This document shows, piece after piece, positions 62,001 to 63,150 of a DNA stretch of 64,000 bases. Under the pieces are notes generated by a model. The model ran no database searches. It had not been told where the DNA came from and was given only the letters and a program-made list of their open reading frames with translations. Source of the DNA: Anthonomus grandis grandis (Eukaryota > Arthropoda > Insecta > Coleoptera > Curculionidae). The position numbers and the translations under genes were made by a program. Each line of letters begins with the position of its first letter. Position 1 is the stretch's first letter. The stretch is taken from assembly GCF_022605725.1 (NCBI RefSeq), contig NC_065547.1, positions 17,091,167-17,155,166 of the forward strand. The letters are read 5' to 3'.

Positions 62001-62329
62001 GACATCATCTTCCCCATTATGTGGTTCGAAGAGGTAAGATTGAAATTATCTCATAAAAAAAAAGAAATCAAAAAATTTTTCCACAGGGTCTGGACAGTCT
62101 TCCAGAAGAAATGACCGCCCTAATGAAACTGGCGACCGCAGTTGCCCCTATTGCCCACACCGCCCTCTATGCCACCCTCTTCGCAGTGGGAGTTTTACTG
62201 TTGATCATTGCGATTTGGAGACTTTTACGTGGGGCCAACAGACTGAACTCCCTCCAGTTGGCCCCTGGTCACGTGGGAACCCCGGCCAAAGGCAAAGACG
62301 TGCCCATGTCAAATGTACCTAAATACTAA
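1083..62329 (+). CDS. CD36-family scavenger receptor class B protein (10 coding exons, 514 aa)
   Basis: A type III plasma or endosomal membrane protein of the CD36/SCRB family, whose members bind lipids, lipoproteins, carotenoids or apoptotic cells. The ligand of this member cannot be told from sequence. Joined exons give 1545 nt with no frame break, close to the family's usual 470-530 aa. A short basic N-tail ending RKWW precedes membrane helix 1 (about residues 20-47). The ectodomain carries GPYVY (about 99-103) and six cysteines at about 261, 290, 330, 332, 338 and 349, including MCFCP; this is the family's three-disulphide set. SFPHFYLAND follows at about 358-367. Helix 2 is about 459-478, followed by a 36-residue cytoplasmic tail. 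Eight N-glycosylation sequons lie at about N79, 89, 111, 117, 222, 279, 345 and 366. The introns are loaded with transposons but the coding sequence is intact. It could be an emp-like, SNMP-like or other SCRB member; no symbol is given because orthology needs a tree. Confidence 0.93.
1141..2605. other. Start of intron 1, no feature recognised
   Basis: AT-rich intronic sequence. A slightly GC-richer patch at about 1840-1990 and an open frame at 1497-1691 (+) match nothing I recognise and show no splice context. Confidence 0.4.
2610..5776 (+). mobile_element. Non-LTR retrotransposon (Jockey/CR1-like), broken but nearly full length
   Basis: From about 2867 there is an ORF1-like protein with a PHD-like Cys pattern (CTRCLHSC, CDLCNNILCKSCSG, then VCKDYF), followed by a coiled region; a second piece (3407-3727) has the basic LRVVLSSNEEV section. 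Endonuclease remains are at 3799-4188 (CRGEGVLIAVHKSV). The reverse transcriptase runs from about 4600, with VTPILKSGDS, NYRPISILSSIPKLFDR and QFGFMSGRS, then in shifted frames SVPQGSHLGPLLF and a C-terminal thumb with SPHLEYGSCIWS. At least five frameshifts or stops break the frames. The 3' end has GTTGAAAGAG followed by an AAAT repeat (5751-5775), typical of such LINEs. The 5' boundary is uncertain. A 9-bp repeat (CACTATATA) expands at about 4431-4466. Confidence 0.85.
5777..6610. other. Intronic spacer, no feature recognised
   Basis: AT-rich intron 1 sequence between the LINE tail and a small palindromic element. No coding match, terminal repeats or RNA gene were seen. Confidence 0.4.
6612..6749. 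repeat. Small palindromic element with hammerhead-like core
   Basis: Inverted arms lie at about 6612-6650 and 6703-6749. The best-matched core is AAAACATCTTTAAACTAATG, with CAATAAAAT at both outer ends. Between them on the + strand sits CTGATGA (6674-6680), a hairpin GCTAT/ATAGC, then GAAA (6698-6701) and a second hairpin TGTA/TACA. This order resembles a hammerhead ribozyme core, but the outer stem does not pair well, so activity is doubtful. It may be a MITE or a fragment of a Penelope-like element. Confidence 0.5.
6750..8046. other. Intronic spacer, no gene recognised
   Basis: Very AT-rich. A 72-codon open frame at 7682-7900 (+) matches nothing I know and is low in complexity. It could be the degraded body of the element whose 3' part carries the hammerhead-like motif at 8047. 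Confidence 0.35.
8047..8085 (+). ncRNA. Candidate hammerhead ribozyme motif (retroelement-type)
   Basis: In order: AGGT, CTGATGA (8051-8057), one extra T, GCTC-TAGTT-GAGC hairpin, GAAA, C-AT-GT, A, ACCT. AGGT/ACCT forms stem I, GCTC/GAGC stem II, and AC/GT a two-base-pair stem III with cleavage expected after A8081. Minimal stem III is typical of hammerheads carried by Penelope-like elements and retrozymes. The unpaired T between CTGATGA and stem II departs from the consensus and could lower or abolish activity. Confidence 0.4.
8086..8790. other. Intronic spacer, no feature recognised
   Basis: AT-rich sequence after the hammerhead-like motif. No coding match or repeat boundary was seen. Confidence 0.35.
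8795..9420 (-). mobile_element. RTE-like LINE remnant: AP-type endonuclease region
   Basis: Minus-strand translation, in several frames, gives RCDIVGVREVRRQGE, then KGVGFFINKS, TDEEVEVFY and a trace of GDFNAK (read as YFNAKRGC). These are successive blocks of the AP-like endonuclease of RTE-type LINEs. Frames are broken throughout, so it is non-functional. It faces away from the plus-strand RTE 3' end at 9590-9745, so the two are separate insertions or an inverted rearrangement. Confidence 0.55.
9590..9745 (+). mobile_element. RTE-like LINE remnant: 3' end
   Basis: Translation gives TDDLKRIAINWI and, in another frame, QAYVQQWT followed by TAA (9720-9722). This is the usual C-terminal end of RTE-type polyproteins. 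The element ends in a TGA repeat (9732-9743), a characteristic RTE 3' tail. It is 5'-truncated and frameshifted. Confidence 0.65.
9746..11880. other. Intronic spacer, no gene recognised
   Basis: AT-rich; the words TGACAATT and TTATGACAG recur (about 10660, 10900, 11080) without forming a clear array. At 11721-11738 is one reverse-orientation copy of the GGTCCTTCGAGCCGG-type motif listed separately. Confidence 0.35.
11880..12120. repeat. Dispersed AT-rich repeat, copy 1
   Basis: Contains GAAAGTTCTTTTGTAAA, later a TTTCAAAATTTG block and AAAATGCAAAGG. The same blocks recur in the same order at about 16.93-17.56 kb and 22.24-22.95 kb. No coding content was seen. The family is unknown. Confidence 0.4.
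12160..12580 (+). repeat. Degenerate tandem-like repeat, about 4 units
   Basis: Units share ATATCTCTAAAACCAAAAAA followed by GTTAGAGATTTGAAAATTGG, with starts near 12165, 12293, 12425 and 12528, a spacing of roughly 100-130 bp. The units are diverged. No coding content was seen. Confidence 0.5.
12790..13610 (-). mobile_element. RTE-like LINE remnant: reverse transcriptase C-terminal half
   Basis: Minus-strand frames give SVRLEENLLIFFTI, then FADDEDIVENTTVSVKEEF (the YADD-box region, read FADD). VYQFKYFLTDNHSLTDNN, ILIYACETRAMK and ILRGIYEPVKDN follow. These are in the order expected of the palm-thumb end of RTE/craniofacial-development-2-like LINE RTs. Many stops and frameshifts are present. 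Confidence 0.7.
13650..16455 (-). mobile_element. Non-LTR retrotransposon (Jockey/CR1-like) with endonuclease and RT, broken
   Basis: Read on the minus strand. Endonuclease remains are at 16253-15687, ending STIDYICSNF and SALSDHEFILC (the SDH block). The linker at 15620-15093 has PIKSWFTRGLK, RALYRRLIRISKQTY and KYKESWKIINDI. RT at 15082-14723 has TRLQFGFRENTSTNDA and FCDLSKVFDCVCHRILLRKL. After a frameshift comes KFTLFADDTTLLW (about 14690-14650). The thumb and C-terminus run to 13874 (NRLPGGIREATCIDTFKRKL). ORF1 is not recognised, so it is probably 5'-truncated near 16455. The 3' end is set only by loss of coding signal. Confidence 0.85.
16930..17560. repeat. Dispersed AT-rich repeat, copy 2
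   Basis: Shares with 11.88-12.12 and 22.24-22.95 kb the blocks TTCTTCTCCAATTTGAAAAA, AATCAGTATTTGCATACC and TTGTAAAATTAGTGATA, then AAAATGCAAAGG. The order is conserved and the spacing varies. No protein match was found. Confidence 0.4.
17990..21050 (+). mobile_element. CR1/Jockey-like LINE remnant, interrupted by a DNA transposon
   Basis: Endonuclease-like text comes first (TQTWFSDYTNHRLIN, NGYSIYRADRLQQIGG), then a linker (FHEARRAYENDL). The reading is broken at about 18740 and resumes at about 19770 with LANQFDKSFSHILN. RT traces follow: DVIYLDYKVSH, EYAVTVWGS, and a C-terminus with NRVVYPWNTLSEE and VNAFNTRLNRDP. The order and the last blocks are typical of CR1-group LINEs. It is heavily mutated and not functional. 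Confidence 0.7.
18740..19770 (-). mobile_element. Tc1/mariner-superfamily element inserted in the LINE
   Basis: Imperfect inverted ends occur at about 18768-18870 and 19655-19748, sharing TTTAACCACGTGTT and AATGGGAGCCAC. Between them the minus strand (about 19215-18960) reads WIGRSGTIAWPPRSPDLTP and LDFFFFG, the third-aspartate block of an IS630/Tc1/mariner transposase, and then GGHFEQIL-like C-terminal text in another frame. The rest of the transposase is missing or decayed. It splits the surrounding LINE, so it is younger than that LINE. Confidence 0.65.
21190..22250 (+). mobile_element. LINE remnant (Jockey/CR1-like RT), interrupted by a palindromic element
   Basis: Before the interruption: SVTPEELHSNAFF and NVNIDKDLQNEIL. 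After it, in shifting frames: a VVPIFKKGD-like stretch, ISILLILGKIFEVVLKN, LDQRQFGFRTDQST, a SGVPQGSILG-like block (about 22060-22090) and QFADNIIIQK (about 22160). These are RT blocks in order. The interruption at 21341-21494 is a separate inverted-repeat insertion. Confidence 0.65.
21341..21494. repeat. Palindromic element with 44-bp arms and hammerhead-like loop
   Basis: Arms 21341-21384 and 21451-21494 are inverted copies with one mismatch (they begin ATTACAAGACAG). On the minus strand the loop reads CTCTC, GAAGATG, GCTAAC/GTTAGC hairpin, AAAAC, ACAC, GTC, GAGAG. This resembles a hammerhead (CTCTC/GAGAG stem I, GTC cleavage site) that has lost two core bases. It is inserted in a LINE, whose sequence continues on both sides. 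Confidence 0.6.
22240..22950. repeat. Dispersed AT-rich repeat, copy 3
   Basis: Blocks TTTTTGTTAGTTCTTCTTGT, ATGTAAAATTAGTGATACC and GAGCAAAATGTATGG correspond to those at 11.88-12.12 and 16.93-17.56 kb. No coding match was found. Confidence 0.4.
22951..23779. other. Intronic spacer, no feature recognised
   Basis: AT-rich sequence between the dispersed repeat and the satellite. The small open frame at 23595-23792 matches nothing known. Confidence 0.35.
23780..25960 (+). repeat. Decayed satellite array, roughly 12 units
   Basis: A unit with TATCCAAGAAACATGATTGA, then CTTCAAAGTCCAATAT, TCAGAAATTAATTAAGG, AAACAAAAAGCATAAT and CCAAATTAATCCAAGAAA recurs head to tail. Anchors fall near 23808, 24035, 24220, 24391, 24545, 24733, 24855, 25042, 25211, 25398, 25578, 25740 and 25905, giving a spacing of about 120-230 bp (mostly 150-190). 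Units are diverged, with internal deletions. The array ends about 600 bp before exon 2. No coding content was seen. Confidence 0.75.
26568..26659 (+). CDS. Receptor exon 2 (first membrane helix)
   Basis: The acceptor is a pyrimidine run ending TTTTCAG and the donor is GTAAGT. The exon enters in phase 1 and leaves in phase 0. Its 30 codons, starting FVVAISLGIIFFGII, are almost wholly hydrophobic and form the N-terminal membrane anchor, ending in VNLVINH at the ectodomain boundary. The overlapping 123-codon open frame (26220-26591) is in another frame and is not the gene. Confidence 0.9.
26660..27244. other. Start of intron 2, no feature recognised
   Basis: AT-rich sequence after the exon 2 donor; the 64-codon frame at 26698-26892 is hydrophobic, AT-driven and has no splice partner in phase. 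Confidence 0.4.
27245..28240 (-). mobile_element. LINE remnant: RT C-terminal part with AAATA tail
   Basis: Read on the minus strand: a degraded LCFAD block (about 28200), DLGVIIDCKLVFTD (about 28000), NKAYKKNDLFS and then the thumb. TNKINSPEILSILPFF follows, with FNLDFPRTNIFKGSPIYKM at 27746-27525. The 3' end has an AAATAAATA tail (27263-27283). 5'-truncated and frameshifted. Confidence 0.7.
28241..29030. other. Intronic spacer, no gene recognised
   Basis: Very AT-rich with poly-T and poly-A runs. No coding match or clear repeat boundary. Confidence 0.35.
29035..31801 (-). mobile_element. DNA transposon with 34-bp terminal inverted repeats and AACT target duplication
   Basis: Ends 29035-29068 and 31768-31801 are inverted copies with one mismatch, beginning GAGGAGCAACTTTTCAAA. 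AACT flanks both sides (29031-29034, 31802-31805), a likely 4-bp target duplication. Subterminal words like GGACAAAATGCGTTTTG recur inside both ends. A transposase-like gene lies on the minus strand: a first exon at about 31403-31303 with donor GTAAGT, then pieces at 31039-30371 (CETHYARNKSRRLYLHSSLN, DTCSYCARLKSE), 30355-30128 (MLFADGCAGQNKNQHV) and 30022-29603. Frames are broken. This protein type is common in insect genomes as a DUF7869-like uncharacterised family; I recall this only loosely. The superfamily is not assigned. Confidence 0.8.
30371..31039 (-). pseudogene. Transposase-like protein of the 29-31.8 kb element, N-terminal/central piece
   Basis: A 222-codon open frame, the longest in the window. 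It begins inside a larger broken frame (upstream text KRKVFYKPDRKEQEKRL continues it in another frame). It carries a HYARNKSRRLYL block, a Cys pair in DTCSYC and the helix-rich NTTVEDELKVKKKFF. The downstream piece at 30355-30128 has FADGCAGQNKNQ, where the Asp is a candidate catalytic residue. The gene is broken between the pieces by stops or frameshifts, so it is a pseudogene unless spliced. I do not know a tested function for this family. Confidence 0.6.
32035..32093. repeat. AAT/ATT microsatellite, about 20 units
   Basis: Uninterrupted AAT repeats. The array lies at the 3' side of the minus-strand LINE at 32.1-34.4 kb, where on that strand it reads as an ATT run. It may be that LINE's 3' tail. 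Confidence 0.9.
32095..34420 (-). mobile_element. Non-LTR retrotransposon (Jockey-like group) RT region, broken
   Basis: Read on the minus strand. The linker at 34386-34042 has FNRHAPTRTIKVKNKPCAPW; 33941-33753 has a segment ending KLKSKQL. RT at 33700-33335 has LPKVKKPKEFNDLR, ISILPVLSKVLEKCLEQQIT and VILVILDYSKAFDMVNHELL. Then comes VPQGSILCPLLF (about 33310) and a YVDDTHLMLSFD block (about 33200). The thumb at 33014-32667 has LGLYIDVGLRFSYHV and SHFDFCDTVYG. Frameshifts separate the pieces. The coding signal fades by about 32380; the ATT microsatellite may mark the 3' end. Confidence 0.8.
34440..35450 (-). mobile_element. hAT-like (DUF659-type) transposase remnant
   Basis: Minus-strand frames read VQILQNRKLPVRNVWGR, then ISKETNKINEILIVWSDVFK. 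LQVDGWSDCRNHSISNFI (about 35000-34950) follows, then PVKTKWGSFVLC and ILKNYVENVLLATYLLEAYQ. The DGWS.. .N..I.NF block followed by K..WGS is the arrangement of hAT-type transposases with a DUF659 domain. Several stops; no terminal repeats were identified, so the limits are only those of the coding signal. Confidence 0.45.
35451..36080. other. Intronic spacer, no feature recognised
   Basis: AT-rich; the open frame at 35821-36012 has no known match. Confidence 0.35.
36082..36186 (-). mobile_element. Short solo LTR related to the 59.5-61.5 kb element
   Basis: This stretch carries TTTAGGTGTGAATTAAAAC, AAAAATAGTCAACTGATTTA and ends TCGTTACA, matching the two LTRs at 59467-59824 and 61128-61492 in order but with the middle deleted. 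ATAT sits on both sides and may be the target duplication, although AT-rich flanks make that weak. Confidence 0.55.
36405..38090 (+). mobile_element. piggyBac element with internal deletion
   Basis: TTAA occurs on both sides (36401-36404, 38091-38094), followed by inverted ends CCCATTAGTGC and GCACTAATGGG. Subterminal palindromes of the type GTCCCTTATAAGGGAC occur at about 36421-36438, 36778-36795 and 37938-37956. The acidic N-terminal part of the transposase is at 36859-37176 (LGEYTEEDSDSSDDKHIG). The C-terminal part is read from about 37230 and openly from 37374 to 37910. It has YNKHMGGVDKMDG, RQRKWYWPIVSYLLD and a terminal cysteine-rich domain (RCHLCKKKTNFICLRCDCG). The catalytic core between them is absent, so the copy is non-autonomous. 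Confidence 0.92.
37374..37910 (+). pseudogene. piggyBac transposase, C-terminal part
   Basis: The 178-codon frame holds the last third of a piggyBac-type (PGBD/DDE_Tnp_1_7) transposase, including the conserved NKHMGGVD and RKWYWPI blocks and the C-terminal zinc-binding region with Cys-X2-Cys pairs ending HPKNCFENYH. The frame is open upstream to about 37230 in the same phase (ATVREIRTEKCPFP). The catalytic aspartates are missing through deletion of about 250 residues relative to the family. It cannot act alone but could encode a DNA-binding fragment. Confidence 0.85.
38151..39641. mobile_element. Palindromic MITE carrying a mariner insertion
   Basis: Outer arms at about 38151-38263 and 39523-39641 are inverted copies of each other, sharing ATCCGTAAAGTAGCGGATAA, ATGCCCGAACCCGTC and TTTTTCTACGTGGAAATT. 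Without the mariner at 38266-39520 the outer element would be an almost uninterrupted palindrome of about 235 bp. The outermost bases differ slightly between the ends, so the exact termini are uncertain. Confidence 0.8.
38266..39520 (+). mobile_element. Mariner-like element, decayed (about 1255 bp)
   Basis: Bounded by TA on both sides (38264-38265 and 39521-39522), with inverted ends CAGGCTGAC and GTCACCCTG continued by related A/T-rich sequence for about 100 bp. Helix-turn-helix remains are at about 38540-38620 (SQSIVSRVEAKFHEFRDNPK). The DDE part is at 38761-39294: IISNEAKFTLNG, QNCRYWATENPHW, NVWCGIVKG, RWIGRRGFIEWPPRSPG and LTPLDYFLW. The first catalytic Asp reads Asn (SNEA), the segment that should hold the second is deleted, and the third reads Gly (RSPGLTP). 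It is inactive. Confidence 0.88.
39650..40175. other. Intronic spacer, no feature recognised
   Basis: AT-rich sequence between the mariner/MITE and the next LINE fragment. Nothing recognised. Confidence 0.35.
40180..40870 (-). mobile_element. LINE RT fragment
   Basis: Minus-strand frames give LLDYSKAFDTLDHSIM (about 40830), WLSKHCFLVSE-like text, and SDIPQGSILPPLLFI (40757-40530 frame). Then come DGSKLPYVNSAKNLELILDE and VLSHYSYGD. This is RT palm to thumb of the same general type as the 32-34 kb LINE. Truncated at both ends. Confidence 0.65.
40871..42300. other. Intronic spacer, no gene recognised
   Basis: AT-rich. The frames at 41223-41414 (minus) and 41266-41463 (+) overlap each other and match nothing. 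The last 170 bp may be the 5' part of the MULE. Confidence 0.35.
42343..44137 (+). mobile_element. MULE (Mutator-like) transposase gene with FLYWCH-like and SWIM regions, broken
   Basis: ATG at 42343 opens an acidic N-terminus (RSDSDSEIEELETKKK), interrupted by a frameshift in a ten-A run. In shifting frames WLFVRKFACVKEAEEV, RRGPQCAAQ and NHESIGIRSD resemble a FLYWCH/WRKY-like zinc domain. The MULE core is at 42793-43245 (IIHADATYKLIWQGFPVLVV, where the Asp is the first catalytic residue). After one stop it continues at 43249-43692 (LVCDAAKSIKNAF, APGSPATNNALESFNR, TLRERFSLSR). The SWIM finger is near 43970-44020 (CNCPQFFQMYMCKH), and the end is RKRGRPSKSK. Few lesions and long open segments suggest a fairly recent copy. 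No long terminal repeats were found. Confidence 0.88.
44138..45165. other. Intronic spacer, no gene recognised
   Basis: AT-rich sequence after the MULE, with possible 3' flank of that element (AATAAAG near 44260). Nothing else recognised. Confidence 0.35.
45170..46270 (+). repeat. Composite local repeat: short-unit repeats plus acceptor/exon-4-like module (copy A)
   Basis: Short units with TTTCAGGAGTATCAAACAC and CTGGAAAACCTTTAAAA occur at 45180-45370 and again at 46140-46270. At about 45995-46157 lies a degenerate copy of the module seen at the real intron 3/exon 4 junction (ACATTAAAATACC, then AGAAAATAGATCAG, GAAACTGATGCTGTATTAAT and an exon-like end TTCATCATTGG). Three copies of the GGTCCTTTGAGCC-type motif lie in or just after this stretch (45610, 45735, 46291). 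Confidence 0.5.
47085..47245 (+). CDS. Receptor exon 3 (membrane-proximal ectodomain)
   Basis: A ten-T tract and GCAG precede the exon; the donor is GTAAGT. It enters in phase 0 and leaves after two bases of a Leu codon. The translation contains LREGSQTTEWWARPP, then KVYIYNVTNADEF and DELGPYVY, the conserved start of the CD36 ectodomain. Sequons occur at NVT and NGS. Confidence 0.95.
47390..48300 (+). repeat. Composite local repeat (copy B)
   Basis: The module at about 47742-47890 shows ACATTAAAATCCATATGC, CACTGGTGCTCTATTAATG, TTTTATTCAG and a decayed exon-4-like stretch ending GCATTGAACATTGG. It is flanked on both sides by 60-95 bp units with TTCCAGGAGCTTAAAACAT, ACATTAACTTACAGG and GAAAACTTTC. 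No coding potential remains. Confidence 0.55.
48330..48900 (+). mobile_element. RTE-like LINE remnant: RT C-terminal region
   Basis: Frames read YLGVLMSNSYDSTREVLSRI, IFICMKDFC, then in another frame a CYAFPILPYDCESWILNLS-like stretch, LEKRIRAFEMYLYRRILRI, and APEGRRLLGG. These match the thumb region and end of RTE-like polyproteins. Broken by several shifts. Confidence 0.6.
48940..49245 (-). mobile_element. RTE-like LINE fragment, opposite strand
   Basis: Minus-strand text GRGIRQSESISPKLFTLALN (49200-49130) is the conserved RT block before the YADD box. Further on, RATTDDH and TRWIDDGKRLI resemble the C-terminal end. An internal deletion joins the two. It lies tail to tail with the plus-strand remnant just before it. 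Confidence 0.5.
49300..50115 (+). repeat. Composite local repeat (copy C) with best exon-4-like module
   Basis: The module at about 49741-49910 has ATATTAAAATCCCATATGCG, GAAAACAGATGATC, TTTTATTCAG and then an exon-4-like stretch (49872-49910) AGAAAATGGCGAAAAGAAGA continuing to ACATTCAACATTGG. Real exon 4 starts with AGAAAAATGGGAAAAGAAGA. Short units (TTCCAGGAACTTGAAATG and similar) flank it. An RTE-like RT trace (NFYPISLL, then FDISKHLTV) lies at 49440-49730. Confidence 0.6.
50100..50540 (+). mobile_element. RTE-like LINE fragment: RT N-terminal part
   Basis: Translation gives EFLKIAKAFYAKLYSDKD, CSEDIPEITLG and NIKNNKVSGDDGIS, the linker and first RT blocks. A broken VDYKKTFDTVNKRKI stretch follows (about 50450-50490). 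The last part repeats sequence at 49640-49740. Confidence 0.6.
50545..51185 (+). repeat. Composite local repeat (copy D)
   Basis: The module at about 50551-50680 (ACATTACGTTAAAATACC, AACTGGTGCTGTTTCAATG, TTTTATTCAG then AGAAAATATTCCAGG) has lost most of the exon-like part by deletion. Some six short units follow, with TTATTCTAGGGCTTGAAC, AAAAATCACATTAACCTCC and CTGGAAAA as shared words. Confidence 0.5.
51270..52050 (+). mobile_element. RTE-like LINE remnant: RT palm to 3' end
   Basis: Reads a CILSPILFN-like stretch, YSEAVITRAFSEQDIGAKIN, then DLQILINLIVQCSEEYGLSL, NISKTKIMVS and VRCYVLSVLSQGIEAWTLKK. Near the end KEWLKNLKEWYNYNNCQLF and LALMIAKFRNKG give the C-terminus, followed by GATGAAGATAATAA. 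Two or three frameshifts. Typical of RTE-like LINEs with short 3' ends. Confidence 0.75.
52051..53660. other. Late intron 3, no gene recognised
   Basis: AT-rich. Contains a GGTCCTTCAAACCGGATC copy (52174-52199), followed by sequence similar to that after the 46291 copy for about 80 bp. Otherwise nothing recognised. Confidence 0.4.
53812..53953 (+). CDS. Receptor exon 4
   Basis: The acceptor is TTTTCTTTCAG and the donor GTGAGT. The first base completes the Leu codon split from exon 3, then 47 codons follow, beginning EKWEKKNVTFNNNGT and ending VVVPNIPML. This is the beta-rich segment after GPYVY in CD36 proteins. The acceptor and roughly the first 40 bases of this exon recur as degenerate copies elsewhere in introns 2 and 3 (see findings). 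Confidence 0.95.
54042..54248 (+). CDS. Receptor exon 5 (helical apex region)
   Basis: Separated from exon 4 by an 88-bp intron; phase 0 at both ends, 69 codons. The translation includes SKHAARFLRLAMASIMD, then VSVGQLLWGYEDP and ends EEFGLMYN. In solved CD36/LIMP-2 structures this part forms the helical bundle that binds ligand; its use here is by family analogy. The donor is GTAAGT at 54249. Confidence 0.95.
54320..57000 (-). mobile_element. LINE with RNase H domain (I/Loa-like group), rearranged
   Basis: Minus strand. GC-rich sequence at about 57000-56580 may be the 5' UTR, then a possible ORF1 start (56721-56332). At about 56100 the sequence jumps to RT text (GLSVSPAKTELILFTKRRN, VKYLE). 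After about 430 bp of AT-rich insertion the thumb follows (about 55450-55044: SYGSVVWWPAALKV, LTRLQRLVCLRITEAIRTIP, LLVLPNLPVWIDREA). RNase H is at about 54950-54400 (SAGAGVY, HATVFQEKLFAILE, IYSDSQAALKAIQ, HPGVEGNERADELE). The YTDGS block reads YTVGS, so the first catalytic Asp is lost. ORF1 remainder, endonuclease and most of RT are deleted. Confidence 0.8.
57316..57542 (+). CDS. Receptor exon 6
   Basis: 75 codons plus two bases, entered in phase 0 after CATAG. It starts KNGTSKDIVTVYTG and includes DKFNGMPKLPHY, SIFPPH and DKDLCRKLPL, all typical of the family. It carries the first two ectodomain cysteines (RCND and DLCR) and two sequons (NGT, NST). The donor GTAAGT overlaps the final split Ile codon. 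Confidence 0.96.
57601..57767 (+). CDS. Receptor exon 7 (cysteine-rich segment)
   Basis: Follows a 58-bp intron ending in nine T and AG. One base completes Ile, then 55 codons, then one base of an Asp codon. It carries four ectodomain cysteines in MCFCPQGPPCAP and NVSLCQY, which pair with each other and with exon 6 cysteines in known family structures. The donor is GTAAGT at 57768. Confidence 0.96.
57768..58089. other. Start of intron 7
   Basis: AT-rich sequence after the exon 7 donor. It includes the reverse-orientation motif GATCCGGCTCGAAGGACC (57993-58013). No gene was recognised. Confidence 0.4.
58090..59441 (-). mobile_element. LINE RT fragment (Jockey/CR1-like)
   Basis: Minus-strand frames read FAEYFGIDNIKKNST, VTKSLKSNKGPDEIPSFCIE and IFNLLAGKFMPNNV (59441-59094). 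A broken PTSLRPLIRLTMTCYLKNL stretch follows, then GSNFGPLLL with FADDLKLYLIG in the next frame (about 58660). Then GVQHSFAEHMETIV and ARQMLGFIMRNCKSFNN (58541-58326), ending FFKRHQSMESAQYSIDLNM. Truncated at both ends. Confidence 0.72.
59467..59824 (-). repeat. 3' LTR of the gag-only element
   Basis: On the minus strand it follows a polypurine run and ends in CTCTACA. It shares with the other LTR the blocks AATAGTCAACTGAT, GCTGACTCTCAGCG and AATATCGTTA, in order. The boundary at the 59824 side is uncertain by a few bases. Confidence 0.8.
61128..61492 (-). repeat. 5' LTR of the gag-only element
   Basis: On the minus strand it starts TGTAACGATATTGG and ends GAAAACGCTACA (TG...CA). The following bases do not give a primer-binding site I can identify. 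The open gag frame begins just inside. Confidence 0.8.
61636..61757 (+). CDS. Receptor exon 8
   Basis: Two bases complete the Asp codon from exon 7, then 40 codons follow, with SPVLLSFPHFYLAND (the family signature near SFPHF) and ending KHKFFVDVQP. The acceptor ACTAG has only a short pyrimidine run; the phase and the protein match support it. The donor is GTAAGT. Confidence 0.95.
61908..62033 (+). CDS. Receptor exon 9
   Basis: 42 codons, phase 0 at both ends, after a 150-bp intron. The translation begins QMGTAMRAKARVQINL and ends FPIMWFEE, matching the conserved ectodomain end of CD36 proteins (typically G..R...K.Q.N and .P..W..E). The donor is GTAAGA. Confidence 0.96.
62087..62329 (+). CDS. 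Receptor exon 10 (second membrane helix, C-tail, stop)
   Basis: Follows a 53-bp intron with acceptor CCACAG. It encodes 80 codons and TAA. The second membrane helix is ALYATLFAVGVLLLIIAIW, followed by the basic stop-transfer RLLRG and a cytoplasmic tail ending MSNVPKY. No dileucine or dilysine sorting signal is obvious at the extreme end. Confidence 0.96.
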   Translation, partial: GLDSLPEEMTALMKLATAVAPIAHTALYATLFAVGVLLLIIAIWRLLRGANRLNSLQLAPGHVGTPAKGKDVPMSNVPKY

Positions 62330-62670
62330 TTTTTTAAAATTTAAATCAAACAGACGTAAATAACTAAAAGATTTGTTGCTCAATGTAAAAATTTTCGGGA
62401 AATTCAAAGCGCGTCCATGGTTTCTGTGATAAATCTTAACAAGAGATGGATACATGTACATAATATAGGACCCTTTTTATCAGTCTTAGTGCAATAATTA
62501 TCACCTGTTTGTTGGTTGGAAAATAGGGGTTTAGGGTCTTTTGTACTTAAAATAAATTATTACTTTTAAGGTGATGGCGTCTGCGTCAAATAAGGAGACA
62601 ACGAATTGACGATAATCTATGAACAAAGTAATTTTATACTTTTTTTTAATGACAATTTATTGTAAATAAA
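62330..62670 (+). promoter_or_regulatory. Candidate 3' UTR with two poly(A) signals
   Basis: AATAAA hexamers occur at 62551-62556 and 62665-62670, each followed by T-rich or GT-rich sequence. Either would give a 3' UTR of about 250-370 nt. No transposon is recognised in this stretch, which fits a transcribed UTR. Which site is used cannot be told without transcript data. Confidence 0.5.
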
Positions 62671-63150
62671 TATCTCTTTTAATATTTGTTCTTTTATTTA
62701 CTTGGAACGGTCGTGTTGGTACCAGTACCACGTCTAACAAGGCCATTTTAATCCTTTATCCGATATTTTGTGTATATTTTTAGAATATGAAAACTGTTAT
62801 TGTTAGTTAAGTATTGTTAATTTAGTTGTTAGTAATTTGACGGTTATTTGTACGATATAGTTTTGTATAAGAAATAGATTTTTCAGGTTAGTTAATTTTG
62901 GCGTTTTTTTCATAATTCCTTAACCAAATGGTTGTGGTTTGATTTACTAAAATAATCAAAAAACCTTATTAGAAAACGCACTAAAAAGGTATAAAATCTA
63001 ATATTTTAATTAAGGAGACTTATGGATCCGGCTCCAAGGATTAAATAAAATTCTGTTTAAAGGACCAAAACATTGAAATATCTATTATATATATTTTTGC
63101 AATGCAATAAAATGAACGAAATTCATTAGATCTCTTGCATCTTCCAGGCA
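62671..63150. other. Downstream flank
   Basis: AT-rich sequence after the second poly(A) signal. It includes a reverse-orientation motif GGATCCGGCTCCAAGG (about 63024). No gene was seen. Confidence 0.4.
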
